DNA from: Arcicella aurantiaca
Lineage (GTDB): Bacteria > Bacteroidota > Bacteroidia > Cytophagales > Spirosomataceae
DNA length: 64,000 nt
Assembly (NCBI RefSeq): GCF_003148625.1
Contig: NZ_QGGO01000002.1
Location: forward strand, 309,475 to 373,474
Direction of reading: 5' to 3'
Shown here: positions 47,114 through 56,577 of the stretch, piece by piece
Numbering within the stretch: position 1 is the stretch's first letter
How the letters are laid out: each line of letters begins with the position of its first letter
Notes under the pieces: generated by a model
What the model was told of the DNA's origin: nothing
Databases searched by the model: none
What the model saw: the letters and a program-made list of their open reading frames with translations, nothing else
Translations under genes and position numbers: made by a program

Positions 47114-48061
47114 ATGAAGCATTTTTTCACGCTTAATCTCTCAGTTTTAGTAGGTGTACTAATCCTGTTGTCGTTTTCAAATATTTCTGCCCAACAAACT
47201 AAAAAAATATCCCTTCAAGGATTTTTAAAAGACCGAAATGGTAAGGCAGTAGCAGATGGCGATAGAGAAGTTATTTTTAAACTATACAAAACCGAAAATG
47301 GCGGAACTGCCGACTGGTCAGAAACTCAAACAATTAATATTTTCGGTGGTGTGTATAGTACAGCTTTGGGAAGTAATGCTAACCCTCTTGATGGACTTGA
47401 TTGGGGCAATAGCACTTACTATGTGGGAGTCATAGTACAAGGTACAGAGCTTTTACCCCGTACAGAATTAACATTTGCTCCGTATTCATTAGGTTCACCT
47501 AAAGCCCAAGAAGTAGTTTGTTCGGGTGCAGTTGGTGATATTAAATACTCTATCCTTGCTCCAGACGATTTCATTAAAGTAAACGGAAGTTGTTGGGTAC
47601 CGATGGATGGACGAACTTTAGCTACAACAGACAAACTCAGAACTGCGGTAACTGGAGGTTTAAACCAAATTCCAGATGGTAGTGGGGCATTTATACGCTC
47701 ACAAGAATTTGCAGGCAAAGCCGACAGAGACCCAAACAGAACATCTACTTCACCAATTGCAACACTCCAAGCTGATGATTTAAATAGTCATGCTCACTCT
47801 GCAAGTTTATCTGTTAGTGGTAGTACATCGGTGGACGGATACCATAATCACAGTATGACACCAGCAATGTCTTTTAGAGGAGATGGAACTTCAGCTACGA
47901 ATGGTGGAGATGGTGATGGCAATTCTGTTTCAAATACTGATTATGCTGGTAACCATCAACATACGATTACAGGTACTGCCTCGGGAAGTACAAGTAATGC
48001 AGGTGGTAGCGAAACACGTCCTAAAAACTTAAACTTTTGGGTATATATCCGTATCAATTAA
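47114..48061 (+). CDS. Secreted protein with collar-like C-terminus, paralogue B
   Basis: A 315-residue paralogue of the preceding gene with the same two-part layout: signal ending NISAQQ, TKKISLQGFLKDRNGK domain, then CSGAVGDIKYS, SCWVPMDGRTLA, a short His-rich stretch and the end ETRPKNLNFWVYIRIN. The middle is diverged (Gly/Ser-rich SLSVSGSTSVDGYHNH). The pair probably arose by tandem duplication. It is 32 bp upstream of the 2516-aa gene, so the three genes likely form one operon. Confidence 0.75.
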   Translation: MKHFFTLNLSVLVGVLILLSFSNISAQQTKKISLQGFLKDRNGKAVADGDREVIFKLYKTENGGTADWSETQTINIFGGVYSTALGSNANPLDGLDWGNSTYYVGVIVQGTELLPRTELTFAPYSLGSPKAQEVVCSGAVGDIKYSILAPDDFIKVNGSCWVPMDGRTLATTDKLRTAVTGGLNQIPDGSGAFIRSQEFAGKADRDPNRTSTSPIATLQADDLNSHAHSASLSVSGSTSVDGYHNHSMTPAMSFRGDGTSATNGGDGDGNSVSNTDYAGNHQHTITGTASGSTSNAGGSETRPKNLNFWVYIRIN

Positions 48062-48093
48062 AGTTTCTAATCAATTCTTAAATCCATAAATTT

Positions 48094-51000
48094 ATGCAAA
48101 AGAGGATACTATATTTTCTCTTGGGTTGGCTAATGCTGTTTGGTGGGCAAAAAACTTTTGCTCAAGCCGACACCCTCTGCGACCCAAACGAGAATAAAAA
48201 AATATTTGGCGAACTGTATTTTAACTATGGTTCGACTTCAAATGCCTATTCGGCATTTAACCGCTCGACTTTTGTGGTTGGGCAGCCTTTGGTTTCTCGG
48301 CAGTCAATGCTTTCACAAAACTACCAAGCAGGTTTTGGAGTGTACAGTCCTTGGTACTTACCACCACAACCTCCCATTTTGGTAGCCACGCAAGGGGATT
48401 TTAAAGACCGAATTAAAATTTCGTGGAATGTAAACCCACTTTCTCCTCCGCCCACAGGCTTTGTAATTTACCGTGATGGTTCATTTATTGCAGATATTGG
48501 CGAAGACACAAGAGATTTCTTAGATTTCAACGTTCAAGCAGGTGAATATTACGAATATAGTATTGTAGCAAAAAACGTATTTGGAACGGGTAGTCCAAGC
48601 AAAGCCGTTGGTTTTGTTAATCCAAATGGCGTGGTTAGTGGTAAAGTGGAAACAAACTCTGGAAATCCTGTTCCGGGAGTTGAAGTTCGCCTTACCCCAC
48701 TGACAGGTAATTCAATGGCTTTTGATGGGGTTAATGATGAACTTTGCGTTACCTATAATAATGAATTTCCAACGGATAAATTTACCGTTTCGGCTTATGT
48801 AAAATTGGGTGATACCAATGATGAAACTGGTATTATCGACTGGGGTAGTTCATTGAATAAAAACTGGTGGATTACCACAACCAAAAGCGGAGAAGCCAAA
48901 GGATATATTTTCCATATTGGTAATGGAACAGGGAGTGATTCTTTGAAATATTATTTACCAGATTCGCCTGCCAATCCTTTTAATGTAGGTAATTGGCATC
49001 AAGTGACGATGATTTATAATGGTTCAGCGATGTCTGTCATGGTTGATGGTGAATTTATCGGCACAAAACCTGCAAGTATTTCAAGAGTAAGTAATTATTT
49101 GAATATCGGTAGTAAAGTTGGCGACGGAGGGTTTTTCAAAGGAAAAATTGATGACATCAGAGTTTACAATCGTCCGCTTTCTCAAACAGAAGTTAATAAT
49201 ACTAAAAACCGTTCAGTATCAAAATCTGAAAATGGTTTGGTATCCTATTGGAAAATGGACGAAGGCGTTGGAGCAAAAGTATTCGATAATACAACTATTC
49301 CAACTAATGCCAATATTTATGGTGGAGCATTATTTTCATCTGACAAACCTGAAGTTTATAGTGCTGGCGTAACAGACGTAACGGGGTATTATGTCATTGA
49401 TGGAATTAATTATAGTCAAAATGAAGGTTTTAGAGCAACTCCAATAAAAGACTTCGAGTTCAATTCAGCTATTGAATTTAATGCTGCGGATAAGTCTTAC
49501 GGAAACCTGACGGACTATGATATGCCCGATACTTCAACGGTAGAATTATTGTTTCATCCATTTGATTTAAAGTCTCGTCAAACTATCCTTTCAAAAGGAA
49601 ATTTATACGAAGCATACATTGATAATGGAAAGCTTTTCTTAAAACTGAATGCAACAACTACTGATTTAGGGACAATCTCAGCTAAATATTATCATTTAGC
49701 AGTAACCATTGATAATCACGCAGGGAGTGCAAAAGTTTATTTAGAAGGTGAATTAAAAGGAACAGTTTCATTCTCGGGAACATCAAATTGGAAAAATGGA
49801 ACTCCTTGGTTATTAGCAACCAATTCAACCGATGCAATCACAGGTAAGTTTTACACAGGTTTGGTAGATGAGATAGTCATTTACAAAACAGCTTTACCAC
49901 AAAACCAAATTCAAGAACACTTTGTGGTAGGTATTCCACAAGATTCTACCACAGCATTATTGTACAGTTATTTCGACCTCAATGAAGGTACAGACAATAA
50001 AGTTTATGATTATGCGGCTATCAATTTTGGAAGTGCTTTTCCAAGAGAAGGTGTCCTTACAAAAGCGTCATGGAGTAATAATGCACGTAGAAAAGAAAAC
50101 AAACCGCATGAATTTGAGCCAAATGTAAGAGTTGTCAACTTGAATACAAGTAACACGGCTATCGGAAATATTGATTTTAGAGATGTTTCAACCGTGAACG
50201 TTTCGGGTTATGTTCGTTTTGCTAACACATTCTGTTTTGAAAATGACATTGAAATAAAAGTAAACGGACAATCCCATTTTCCACCCATTATTTCTGACAA
50301 AAATGGTAAATGGTCAGCAGATTTTGAACCGGGAAAAACAGTAAAATTAACGGCAGAATATAAAGACCACATTTTCTCTCCAAGCTTTTTTGAGATTCGT
50401 AAAATCCAAGCCCCAAAAGCAGGAGTTGTATTTTTGGATAATACCAAAAGAGAAATTAGCGGACAAGTTGCAGGAAATGACCTTTGTCGTAAATCAATTA
50501 TTCCAGAGGGTGCAAGAGTAGTTGTAAAAGTAGCAACCTTAGACGGTTGTTTTGAAAAAACGGATACGTTAAGAAATCCAGACGGAAAATTCATTTTCAA
50601 AGATTTACCTGCCAGAGCTTTCAGAGTCAGTATTGTTGAACATTCAAATTCTATCATTTACAATTACTTCCAAACAAAAGGAGGTCAAGAAATTGATTTG
50701 AGAGACAAAGCATCAGCCGTTATTGATTTTATTTATGTTGCTCCTCCGCACGTAGAAATCAGCCAACCTTCGGTTAATGAATGTAATATTCCATTAATGA
50801 ATCAGGCGGTTAAATATAAAACCAGAATTAAAGTTTTTGAAATGTACGATGGAGGTAAATGTTATCTTCCGAATGCGAATTTAACCATTACAAACTCCAT
50901 TGCGGATGCAGATGCTTTTAATGTAGCTCTGACCAATGGTCTATACGAATATGAGTACAAAGCAGGCTATCCAAATTTACTTGAACCACACCGAAAATTG

Positions 51001-54000
51001 ATGCAAGTGGTTGCTGAAGTAAACAATGCTCTTGCTCAAGATACCATTTCAGCGGTTGTATTGGGTAAAAAAGCCAGAGTGGCAACATTTACCTCAAAGT
51101 CACCAGAAATACCTTTCTTGATATTACGTGACCCACCCGGTGACCAAAGTACGGCTTTTGTCGAAAAAAATAATACGAACTGTGTCAATATGTCTATCAG
51201 TGGTAGTATTGGACAAAGTTTTGAGCAATCAATTGGACTTAGTGCAGGTAGCGAAGTAACAACCAGTGTTGGGGTTGGAGCTGAAACAGAATTAACAATA
51301 GCAAGAACAGCGGACTTTGGTTTAACTACAAGTTTTGCTTATAACGTTGGAGCAAGTGCAACTTTCCAAACTTGTTTGACCACAAATGAAGTTTATTCAA
51401 CTTCTACTGACCTTCAAGGAAGAGACGGAGATTTATATGCAGGAGTAGCGATTAACTTTACTTATGGGGTTTCTGATGTACTTAAATATGATAATATTAC
51501 TTGTACATTTAAAAAAGACCAAGACGTTAACGTTTCGCCAAAAGATTTTGGAACAACTTATATTTATACGGATTTTCATATTCGAAACGATGTAATTCCA
51601 AGTTTAGAATCTTTAGGTAAAAATGCTGATGCACAAAGATGGAGAGATATTTTAGCAGAAAATGACAGACTAAAATCAGCGGCAAATTTTGAAAAAAATA
51701 TCTCTTTTGATGCTGGTGCAAACTTTTCGTCAGCAACAACTTCTTCTTATACAGGAGGTGCATCTATATCTTTTGAAGTTGAAGGCAGTGAAGAGTTTTC
51801 GGAAGAACAAGGCATTGAAGTTAATGGTTTAGGAGCTTCTGCTGGTTTTAAAACAACGCTTTCTTTCTCATTAGCAACCGAAACTGGTTATGAAAATAGC
51901 AACGAAAGAACGGTCGGATATAATCTTGCCGATGATGATATTGGTGATAATTTCACGGTAAACGTTAAAAAAGATGCTAAATACGGAACACCAGTATTTG
52001 AATTAGTTTCAGGAGAATCAAGTTGTCCGAACGAACCAAATACAAGACCACGTTCTGAACCATCGCTTACATCAATAGACGGACTTACGAAAGTTAACGT
52101 TCCTTCTAATACGCCTGCGGTTTATGAGTTGTTGCTCGGAAATTTAAGTCCAACAGAAGAAGAAATGAATTACGACTTCTCAATGGAAACAGGAACAAAT
52201 CCAGATGGAGCAATTGTAAAAGTTGATGGACAACCATTAACACAACCAATTTCATACAGAATTCCCTATGGAGAAACTCGTAAGGTAATTGTTACGCTTG
52301 AAAGGGGACCTCGTGCATATACATACAGCGACATCACGTTACAACTTGAATCATCTTGTGAAACGGAAATAGCAGATATTTTACATCGTGATGTAGATGC
52401 CCTTTTTGTTAGAAAGCTAAGTTTAAATGCTTCTTTCATCGAGCCATGTAGCACAGTTGATATTGGTTTCCCTTTGCAAGATTGGGTGGTTACGCCAGCA
52501 GCAGAGAATAAACTAAGCATTACTCTAAATGAATACGATAAAGCCGATGCAGACCTCAAATTAGTCCGCATCCAATATCGTCCAATTGGTGGAGATGGTT
52601 CATGGATAAATATAAATGAAACTTCTAAAGAAGAATTAGGGGACGTTTTCACAATAAAACAATGGAATACAGAATTGTTGAAAGATGGTCGTTATGAAAT
52701 TCGTGCCGTTGCAGAATGTTTCAACCCTAATTTAGCATCTGGTATTTCAACAGTTGTAAAAGGTGAGGTAGCGAGAAATCCGCCAGAAATTGTAGGTGTT
52801 CCAGAACCGGGAGACGGCACTTGGGACCCAGGTGATGAAATCTCTATTACTTTCAACGAGCAGATTAATTGTGATAAAGTTATTCAAGCCGATATATTAG
52901 CCAATAACACAATTGGTCTTTACGATGCTACAACCAATGCTTTGGTAGATGCTAAAATTAGTTGTGTAGGGAATAAAATTGTCATTGTACCAAATATCAA
53001 CCCTGTTTTCTTTGAAAATAGAACTTTCAGAGTCGTTGTGAGTGGTAAAGATTATGATGATGCTATGATAGCTCAAAATCCAAATCATCAATCAGCGGCA
53101 ATTAGAGATAAAGCAGGAAATATGGTTGAAAAAACAATCAAATGGGAATTTGCCATTAACCAAAATAATCTTGAATGGATAGGCACTGACGTTATCGAAA
53201 CCAATGAAGTTTTAAAACCTTTCACAGTAAAACGTCAAATTCGTAATCGTGGAGGTAGTATTACAAGTTTTAGAATGGAAAGTATTCCGTCTTGGTTAAC
53301 AGTTACGCCATCAACAGGAACGTTAAATCCGGGGCAAGTAGCCGATGTAACGCTTACTTTCCAACAAGATTTATTGATTGGTGATTATTTGGATACGCTT
53401 CAAATGATAGGTTCTAAAGGTAGCGAACCATTATTGATTGATTATCGTGTACGTTGTCCTCAACCAAAATATGTGGTTGAAAACGCATCTGAGTACGAAG
53501 GAACGATGAACATGGTTATTGATTTAAGTATTTTTGGCGTTCATTCAACAGACCCGTCTGATATGATTGTGGCTAAAATTGGTGGTCAAATCAGAGGTGT
53601 TGGTAGAGTGGGATATTATCGTAACCTTCCTGCCGACAAACAACGTTGGCTTACCTTCTTGACAGTTTATGGAAATCCAGAAGATGAAAATAAACCAATA
53701 GAATTTACCATTTGGGACGGCGATAAATGTAATGAATACGTAGAAATTCTTGAAAGCTATACTTATCGTGATGGTAATTTAGTGGGTAGTCCATTAGTAC
53801 CAACCAATGTAAGTGTATTGAATTTAGTAAAGAAATGTATTCCATTAAACAAAGGTTACAACTGGGTATCGTTTAACCTTGATTTAGGCACAGGCAGAAA
53901 TACCGTTCGGAATGTTTTAAGTTCTCTGAAAAATAAAACAGGGGCATATATTAAAACTGATAACGGTTTTGCAGAGTATTTACCGGGTTATGGTTGGGAT

Positions 54001-55644
54001 GCTTCAGATAGTATCATAAATCCTACTAAACGATACATGGTTTATGTAGTAGCTAAAGATACTGTTTGTATGAAAGGTTCACCATATTTGGCAAATCAAC
54101 ATCCTATCAATCTGACTGAGTATGTAAAAGTTCATACAGATATTTCAGGCAGAAAAGATACAACATTGGTTTGGAACTGGCTTGGTTATGTACCTTCAAC
54201 AGGTATGACGGTTACGCAAGCATTAAAAGGACTTACTCCGCTCAATGGGGACTTAATCAAAAGTCAAACATTGTTTGCTCAATATGTTGCAGGAGTAGGT
54301 TGGGTTGGTAATTTAAGTTTCCTTGAACCATTGAAAGGCTATTTATTGAAAATCAGTAATGCAGGACGACTGACTTATCCAACCAATGTTTCATTGACCA
54401 CAAGCGAAGGTTTAACCCTTGATTTAGCCAAATCATTGGAACAACAAACCGCTTTAGAACCCGTAATGAATTTTGATTTTACCCAATATGAGCAAAATAT
54501 GAACCTCATAGCTAAAATCAAAGGAATTACAATTGATTCGGATGATGAATTAAGAGCTTACATTGACGGTAAATTAGTGGGTATGAATAAAGCCATTGTT
54601 AATAACGGAGAATCGCTTTTCTTCCAAACAATTTATTACCAAGACCAACAAAATGTACAGTTTAAGCTCTTCAAGGCTGACCGAAACAAGGAATATGATT
54701 TAGACAAGAAAGTATTGTTCAAAGCTGAAACAGTAGCAGGTATGGTAACAGAACCTATTATTTTCAACTTAGTAACAAACTCACAAGCAGCAGTAAGTAT
54801 TGTAGTTGAAGACAATGTAATCAAACAACCAACAACTACTTTCCCTACGGTGTCGATACCTGCAAGTATTTCACCAAGCAATGTGTCTTGTACAAGTTTC
54901 GCTGTAAGTACGGTATTACCTTTAGAAGCTGAAGCAAAACCAACTTGTAGCACAAGCCCACAAGAAGGAAATATGTCTGCCGTGATAAAAGTGAAATTCA
55001 ATGAAAAAACAAGTTTTGTATCCGACAACGATATGTTGACTTTCGTGAATTCGGTAACAAATGCCGTTATTGGTTGTGCAACATTCAATAGTACCAATAA
55101 ATTATTTTATGCTACTATTTCTGGTTCAACGGGTTCAGCAACTGTTCCTGTAAATGTGAAGTATTATTCAAGTTCAATGAAGAAGACATTCACCGTAAAA
55201 TCAGGCGTTACGTATCAATATAATACTCGACTTGGAAATGCCATTGCCCCATACGAGCTTGACTTTTCACCATTGACCGTAAGTATTAATAATGGAATAG
55301 TTACTGCCGTAATGCGTGATACGTCATGGACAGGTAAATATTGCGTAAATGTTTCAGCATTGAATTGTGCAGGTTACAATGATGGACAAGCTACTTTCTG
55401 TTTCCAACGCCTCAAAGCAGGCGACTGTGTGGAAGTTGCCAACAGAAGTGCCGTTGAAAGTATTGATAAAGTTGTTCAAGCATTATCTATTACTTCTCAA
55501 TCATTCCTGAATGCCAATGTAAAAGTTGAATATAAAGCAGGGAACGTAATTGAATTGAAACCGGGATTCTCAACTGATACCAACAACGATTTGAATACTA
55601 AGTTCTCTGCCCAAATCGGAGGCTGTAATAATGCCAGTAGGTAA
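48094..55644 (+). CDS. Giant secreted LamG/FN3 protein with 3-coathanger-stack C-terminus
   Basis: A 2516-residue protein with a Sec signal (LGWLMLFGGQKTFAQ). Approximate order: FN3 (90-175), carboxypeptidase-regulatory start (~180), two LamG/concanavalin-like domains (207-366 and 453-611), regulatory Ig domain (~790), a central region with two stretches of alternating Ser/Thr/Gly and hydrophobic residues (1028-1100, 1197-1270), SbsA-type Ig domain (~1565-1680), BACON-like domain (~1710-1790), several unidentified beta domains, and a C-terminal 3-coathanger-stack-like domain (YKAGNVIELKPGFSTD...FSAQIGGC). It probably acts on the cell surface. The function is unknown. Confidence 0.85.
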   Translation: MQKRILYFLLGWLMLFGGQKTFAQADTLCDPNENKKIFGELYFNYGSTSNAYSAFNRSTFVVGQPLVSRQSMLSQNYQAGFGVYSPWYLPPQPPILVATQGDFKDRIKISWNVNPLSPPPTGFVIYRDGSFIADIGEDTRDFLDFNVQAGEYYEYSIVAKNVFGTGSPSKAVGFVNPNGVVSGKVETNSGNPVPGVEVRLTPLTGNSMAFDGVNDELCVTYNNEFPTDKFTVSAYVKLGDTNDETGIIDWGSSLNKNWWITTTKSGEAKGYIFHIGNGTGSDSLKYYLPDSPANPFNVGNWHQVTMIYNGSAMSVMVDGEFIGTKPASISRVSNYLNIGSKVGDGGFFKGKIDDIRVYNRPLSQTEVNNTKNRSVSKSENGLVSYWKMDEGVGAKVFDNTTIPTNANIYGGALFSSDKPEVYSAGVTDVTGYYVIDGINYSQNEGFRATPIKDFEFNSAIEFNAADKSYGNLTDYDMPDTSTVELLFHPFDLKSRQTILSKGNLYEAYIDNGKLFLKLNATTTDLGTISAKYYHLAVTIDNHAGSAKVYLEGELKGTVSFSGTSNWKNGTPWLLATNSTDAITGKFYTGLVDEIVIYKTALPQNQIQEHFVVGIPQDSTTALLYSYFDLNEGTDNKVYDYAAINFGSAFPREGVLTKASWSNNARRKENKPHEFEPNVRVVNLNTSNTAIGNIDFRDVSTVNVSGYVRFANTFCFENDIEIKVNGQSHFPPIISDKNGKWSADFEPGKTVKLTAEYKDHIFSPSFFEIRKIQAPKAGVVFLDNTKREISGQVAGNDLCRKSIIPEGARVVVKVATLDGCFEKTDTLRNPDGKFIFKDLPARAFRVSIVEHSNSIIYNYFQTKGGQEIDLRDKASAVIDFIYVAPPHVEISQPSVNECNIPLMNQAVKYKTRIKVFEMYDGGKCYLPNANLTITNSIADADAFNVALTNGLYEYEYKAGYPNLLEPHRKLMQVVAEVNNALAQDTISAVVLGKKARVATFTSKSPEIPFLILRDPPGDQSTAFVEKNNTNCVNMSISGSIGQSFEQSIGLSAGSEVTTSVGVGAETELTIARTADFGLTTSFAYNVGASATFQTCLTTNEVYSTSTDLQGRDGDLYAGVAINFTYGVSDVLKYDNITCTFKKDQDVNVSPKDFGTTYIYTDFHIRNDVIPSLESLGKNADAQRWRDILAENDRLKSAANFEKNISFDAGANFSSATTSSYTGGASISFEVEGSEEFSEEQGIEVNGLGASAGFKTTLSFSLATETGYENSNERTVGYNLADDDIGDNFTVNVKKDAKYGTPVFELVSGESSCPNEPNTRPRSEPSLTSIDGLTKVNVPSNTPAVYELLLGNLSPTEEEMNYDFSMETGTNPDGAIVKVDGQPLTQPISYRIPYGETRKVIVTLERGPRAYTYSDITLQLESSCETEIADILHRDVDALFVRKLSLNASFIEPCSTVDIGFPLQDWVVTPAAENKLSITLNEYDKADADLKLVRIQYRPIGGDGSWININETSKEELGDVFTIKQWNTELLKDGRYEIRAVAECFNPNLASGISTVVKGEVARNPPEIVGVPEPGDGTWDPGDEISITFNEQINCDKVIQADILANNTIGLYDATTNALVDAKISCVGNKIVIVPNINPVFFENRTFRVVVSGKDYDDAMIAQNPNHQSAAIRDKAGNMVEKTIKWEFAINQNNLEWIGTDVIETNEVLKPFTVKRQIRNRGGSITSFRMESIPSWLTVTPSTGTLNPGQVADVTLTFQQDLLIGDYLDTLQMIGSKGSEPLLIDYRVRCPQPKYVVENASEYEGTMNMVIDLSIFGVHSTDPSDMIVAKIGGQIRGVGRVGYYRNLPADKQRWLTFLTVYGNPEDENKPIEFTIWDGDKCNEYVEILESYTYRDGNLVGSPLVPTNVSVLNLVKKCIPLNKGYNWVSFNLDLGTGRNTVRNVLSSLKNKTGAYIKTDNGFAEYLPGYGWDASDSIINPTKRYMVYVVAKDTVCMKGSPYLANQHPINLTEYVKVHTDISGRKDTTLVWNWLGYVPSTGMTVTQALKGLTPLNGDLIKSQTLFAQYVAGVGWVGNLSFLEPLKGYLLKISNAGRLTYPTNVSLTTSEGLTLDLAKSLEQQTALEPVMNFDFTQYEQNMNLIAKIKGITIDSDDELRAYIDGKLVGMNKAIVNNGESLFFQTIYYQDQQNVQFKLFKADRNKEYDLDKKVLFKAETVAGMVTEPIIFNLVTNSQAAVSIVVEDNVIKQPTTTFPTVSIPASISPSNVSCTSFAVSTVLPLEAEAKPTCSTSPQEGNMSAVIKVKFNEKTSFVSDNDMLTFVNSVTNAVIGCATFNSTNKLFYATISGSTGSATVPVNVKYYSSSMKKTFTVKSGVTYQYNTRLGNAIAPYELDFSPLTVSINNGIVTAVMRDTSWTGKYCVNVSALNCAGYNDGQATFCFQRLKAGDCVEVANRSAVESIDKVVQALSITSQSFLNANVKVEYKAGNVIELKPGFSTDTNNDLNTKFSAQIGGCNNASR

Positions 55645-55654
55645 CTTTCAATCA

Positions 55655-55694
55655 TACCACCTTACTAAAGAATCAAAATTTTAGTAAGGTGGTA
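55655..55694. terminator. Hairpin after the 2516-aa gene
   Basis: Perfect 15-nt arms TACCACCTTACTAAA and TTTAGTAAGGTGGTA around a 10-nt loop, 10 bp after the stop codon. The following bases are not T-rich, so termination may be partial. Confidence 0.65.
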
Positions 55695-55752
55695 AAATCA
55701 ACAGTTTTAACAATATTTTCAAATTGATAATCATCATTAAAAATAAAAAGTC

Positions 55753-56205
55753 ATGAAAAAAGTCATTTTACTCTCTCTCATTTTAGGATTTTTCTTCATT
55801 CAAAAATCTAATGCACAAAACCCCGTAGGATTTCCAGATGGCATCACCGTCGGAACACCTACCGTAACAATTCCAGCAGGAAGTAGCTATAAAATGGCAG
55901 TTGCAGGTGGTATCATTACTGAAAAAATAAGAGTTGCAACCAACGGAACAACGTTTTGGGCAGATTTCGTTTTTGATAAATCTTACAAATTGCGTTCTCT
56001 TAATGAAGTTGCCAAATACATTAAATTAAACAAACATTTACCCGACGTACCTTCTACCGCAGAAGTAACTCAACAAGGCATTGACCTTGCGAATACACAA
56101 GCCATTTTATTACAAAAAATCGAAGAATTAACACTTTACGTCATCGAACAAAACAAGAAAATTGAACGCTTAAACAAAAAGGTGCGTCAATTATCTAAGA
56201 ATTAG
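55753..56205 (+). CDS. Short fibre-like protein with C-terminal coiled coil
   Basis: A 150-residue protein with a Sec signal ending KSNAQ. The mature part YKMAVAGGIITEKIRVA...WADFVFDKSYKLRSLNEVAKYIKLNKHLPDVPS is the C-terminal module found on many Bacteroidota tail-fibre-like secreted proteins, followed by a coiled coil (QAILLQKIEELTLYVIEQNKKIERL). Usually this module ends a much longer fibre; here the fibre shaft is missing. It probably trimerises and may cap or nucleate a surface fibre made by neighbouring proteins. Confidence 0.75.
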   Translation: MKKVILLSLILGFFFIQKSNAQNPVGFPDGITVGTPTVTIPAGSSYKMAVAGGIITEKIRVATNGTTFWADFVFDKSYKLRSLNEVAKYIKLNKHLPDVPSTAEVTQQGIDLANTQAILLQKIEELTLYVIEQNKKIERLNKKVRQLSKN

Positions 56206-56231
56206 AAAAAAATAATATCATGGGATTCCTC

Positions 56232-56266
56232 AATGTCAGATGAATAATTTCGTCTGACATTTTTTA
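56232..56266 (+). terminator. Terminator of the fibre-like gene
   Basis: The stem AATGTCAGA/TCTGACATT is followed by six T residues. Confidence 0.85.
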
Positions 56267-56380
56267 TGCTCAAAAATACCAAGCTATAATTTCATCATCG
56301 TTTTTAACAAATTATCAAGACAGATTTACCAAATAGCCTAATCTAAATTGCACGTAATAAAGACATTGTTTACTTTTAAC

Positions 56381-56548
56381 TTATGAACCCGTTTAAACTT
56401 TTCGTTTTGAATGGGAATTGATTTAATTTTATGACTGTGTTTTTGAAATATATGACATATAGCATCGCTACATTGAATAAATTTTAAACTCACAGACTTA
56501 AAACGAAACGATTTACAACGAAAGGAATAAGTTTAAACAGGTTCATAA
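56381..56548. mobile_element. MITE-like element with 20-bp terminal inverted repeats
   Basis: Ends TTATGAACCCGTTTAAACTT (56381-56400) and its complement at 56529-56548 match at 19 of 20 positions. The 168-bp interior has no ORF but contains a second, looser inverted pair (TTTCGTTTT near both ends). This is the layout of a non-autonomous transposable element. No clear target-site duplication is visible, and the transposase source is not in the window. It lies 30 bp before the Ppx-like gene and may supply its 5' leader or promoter. Confidence 0.6.
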
Positions 56549-56577
56549 TTTCGATTTCAACTAAAACTATATCAACA

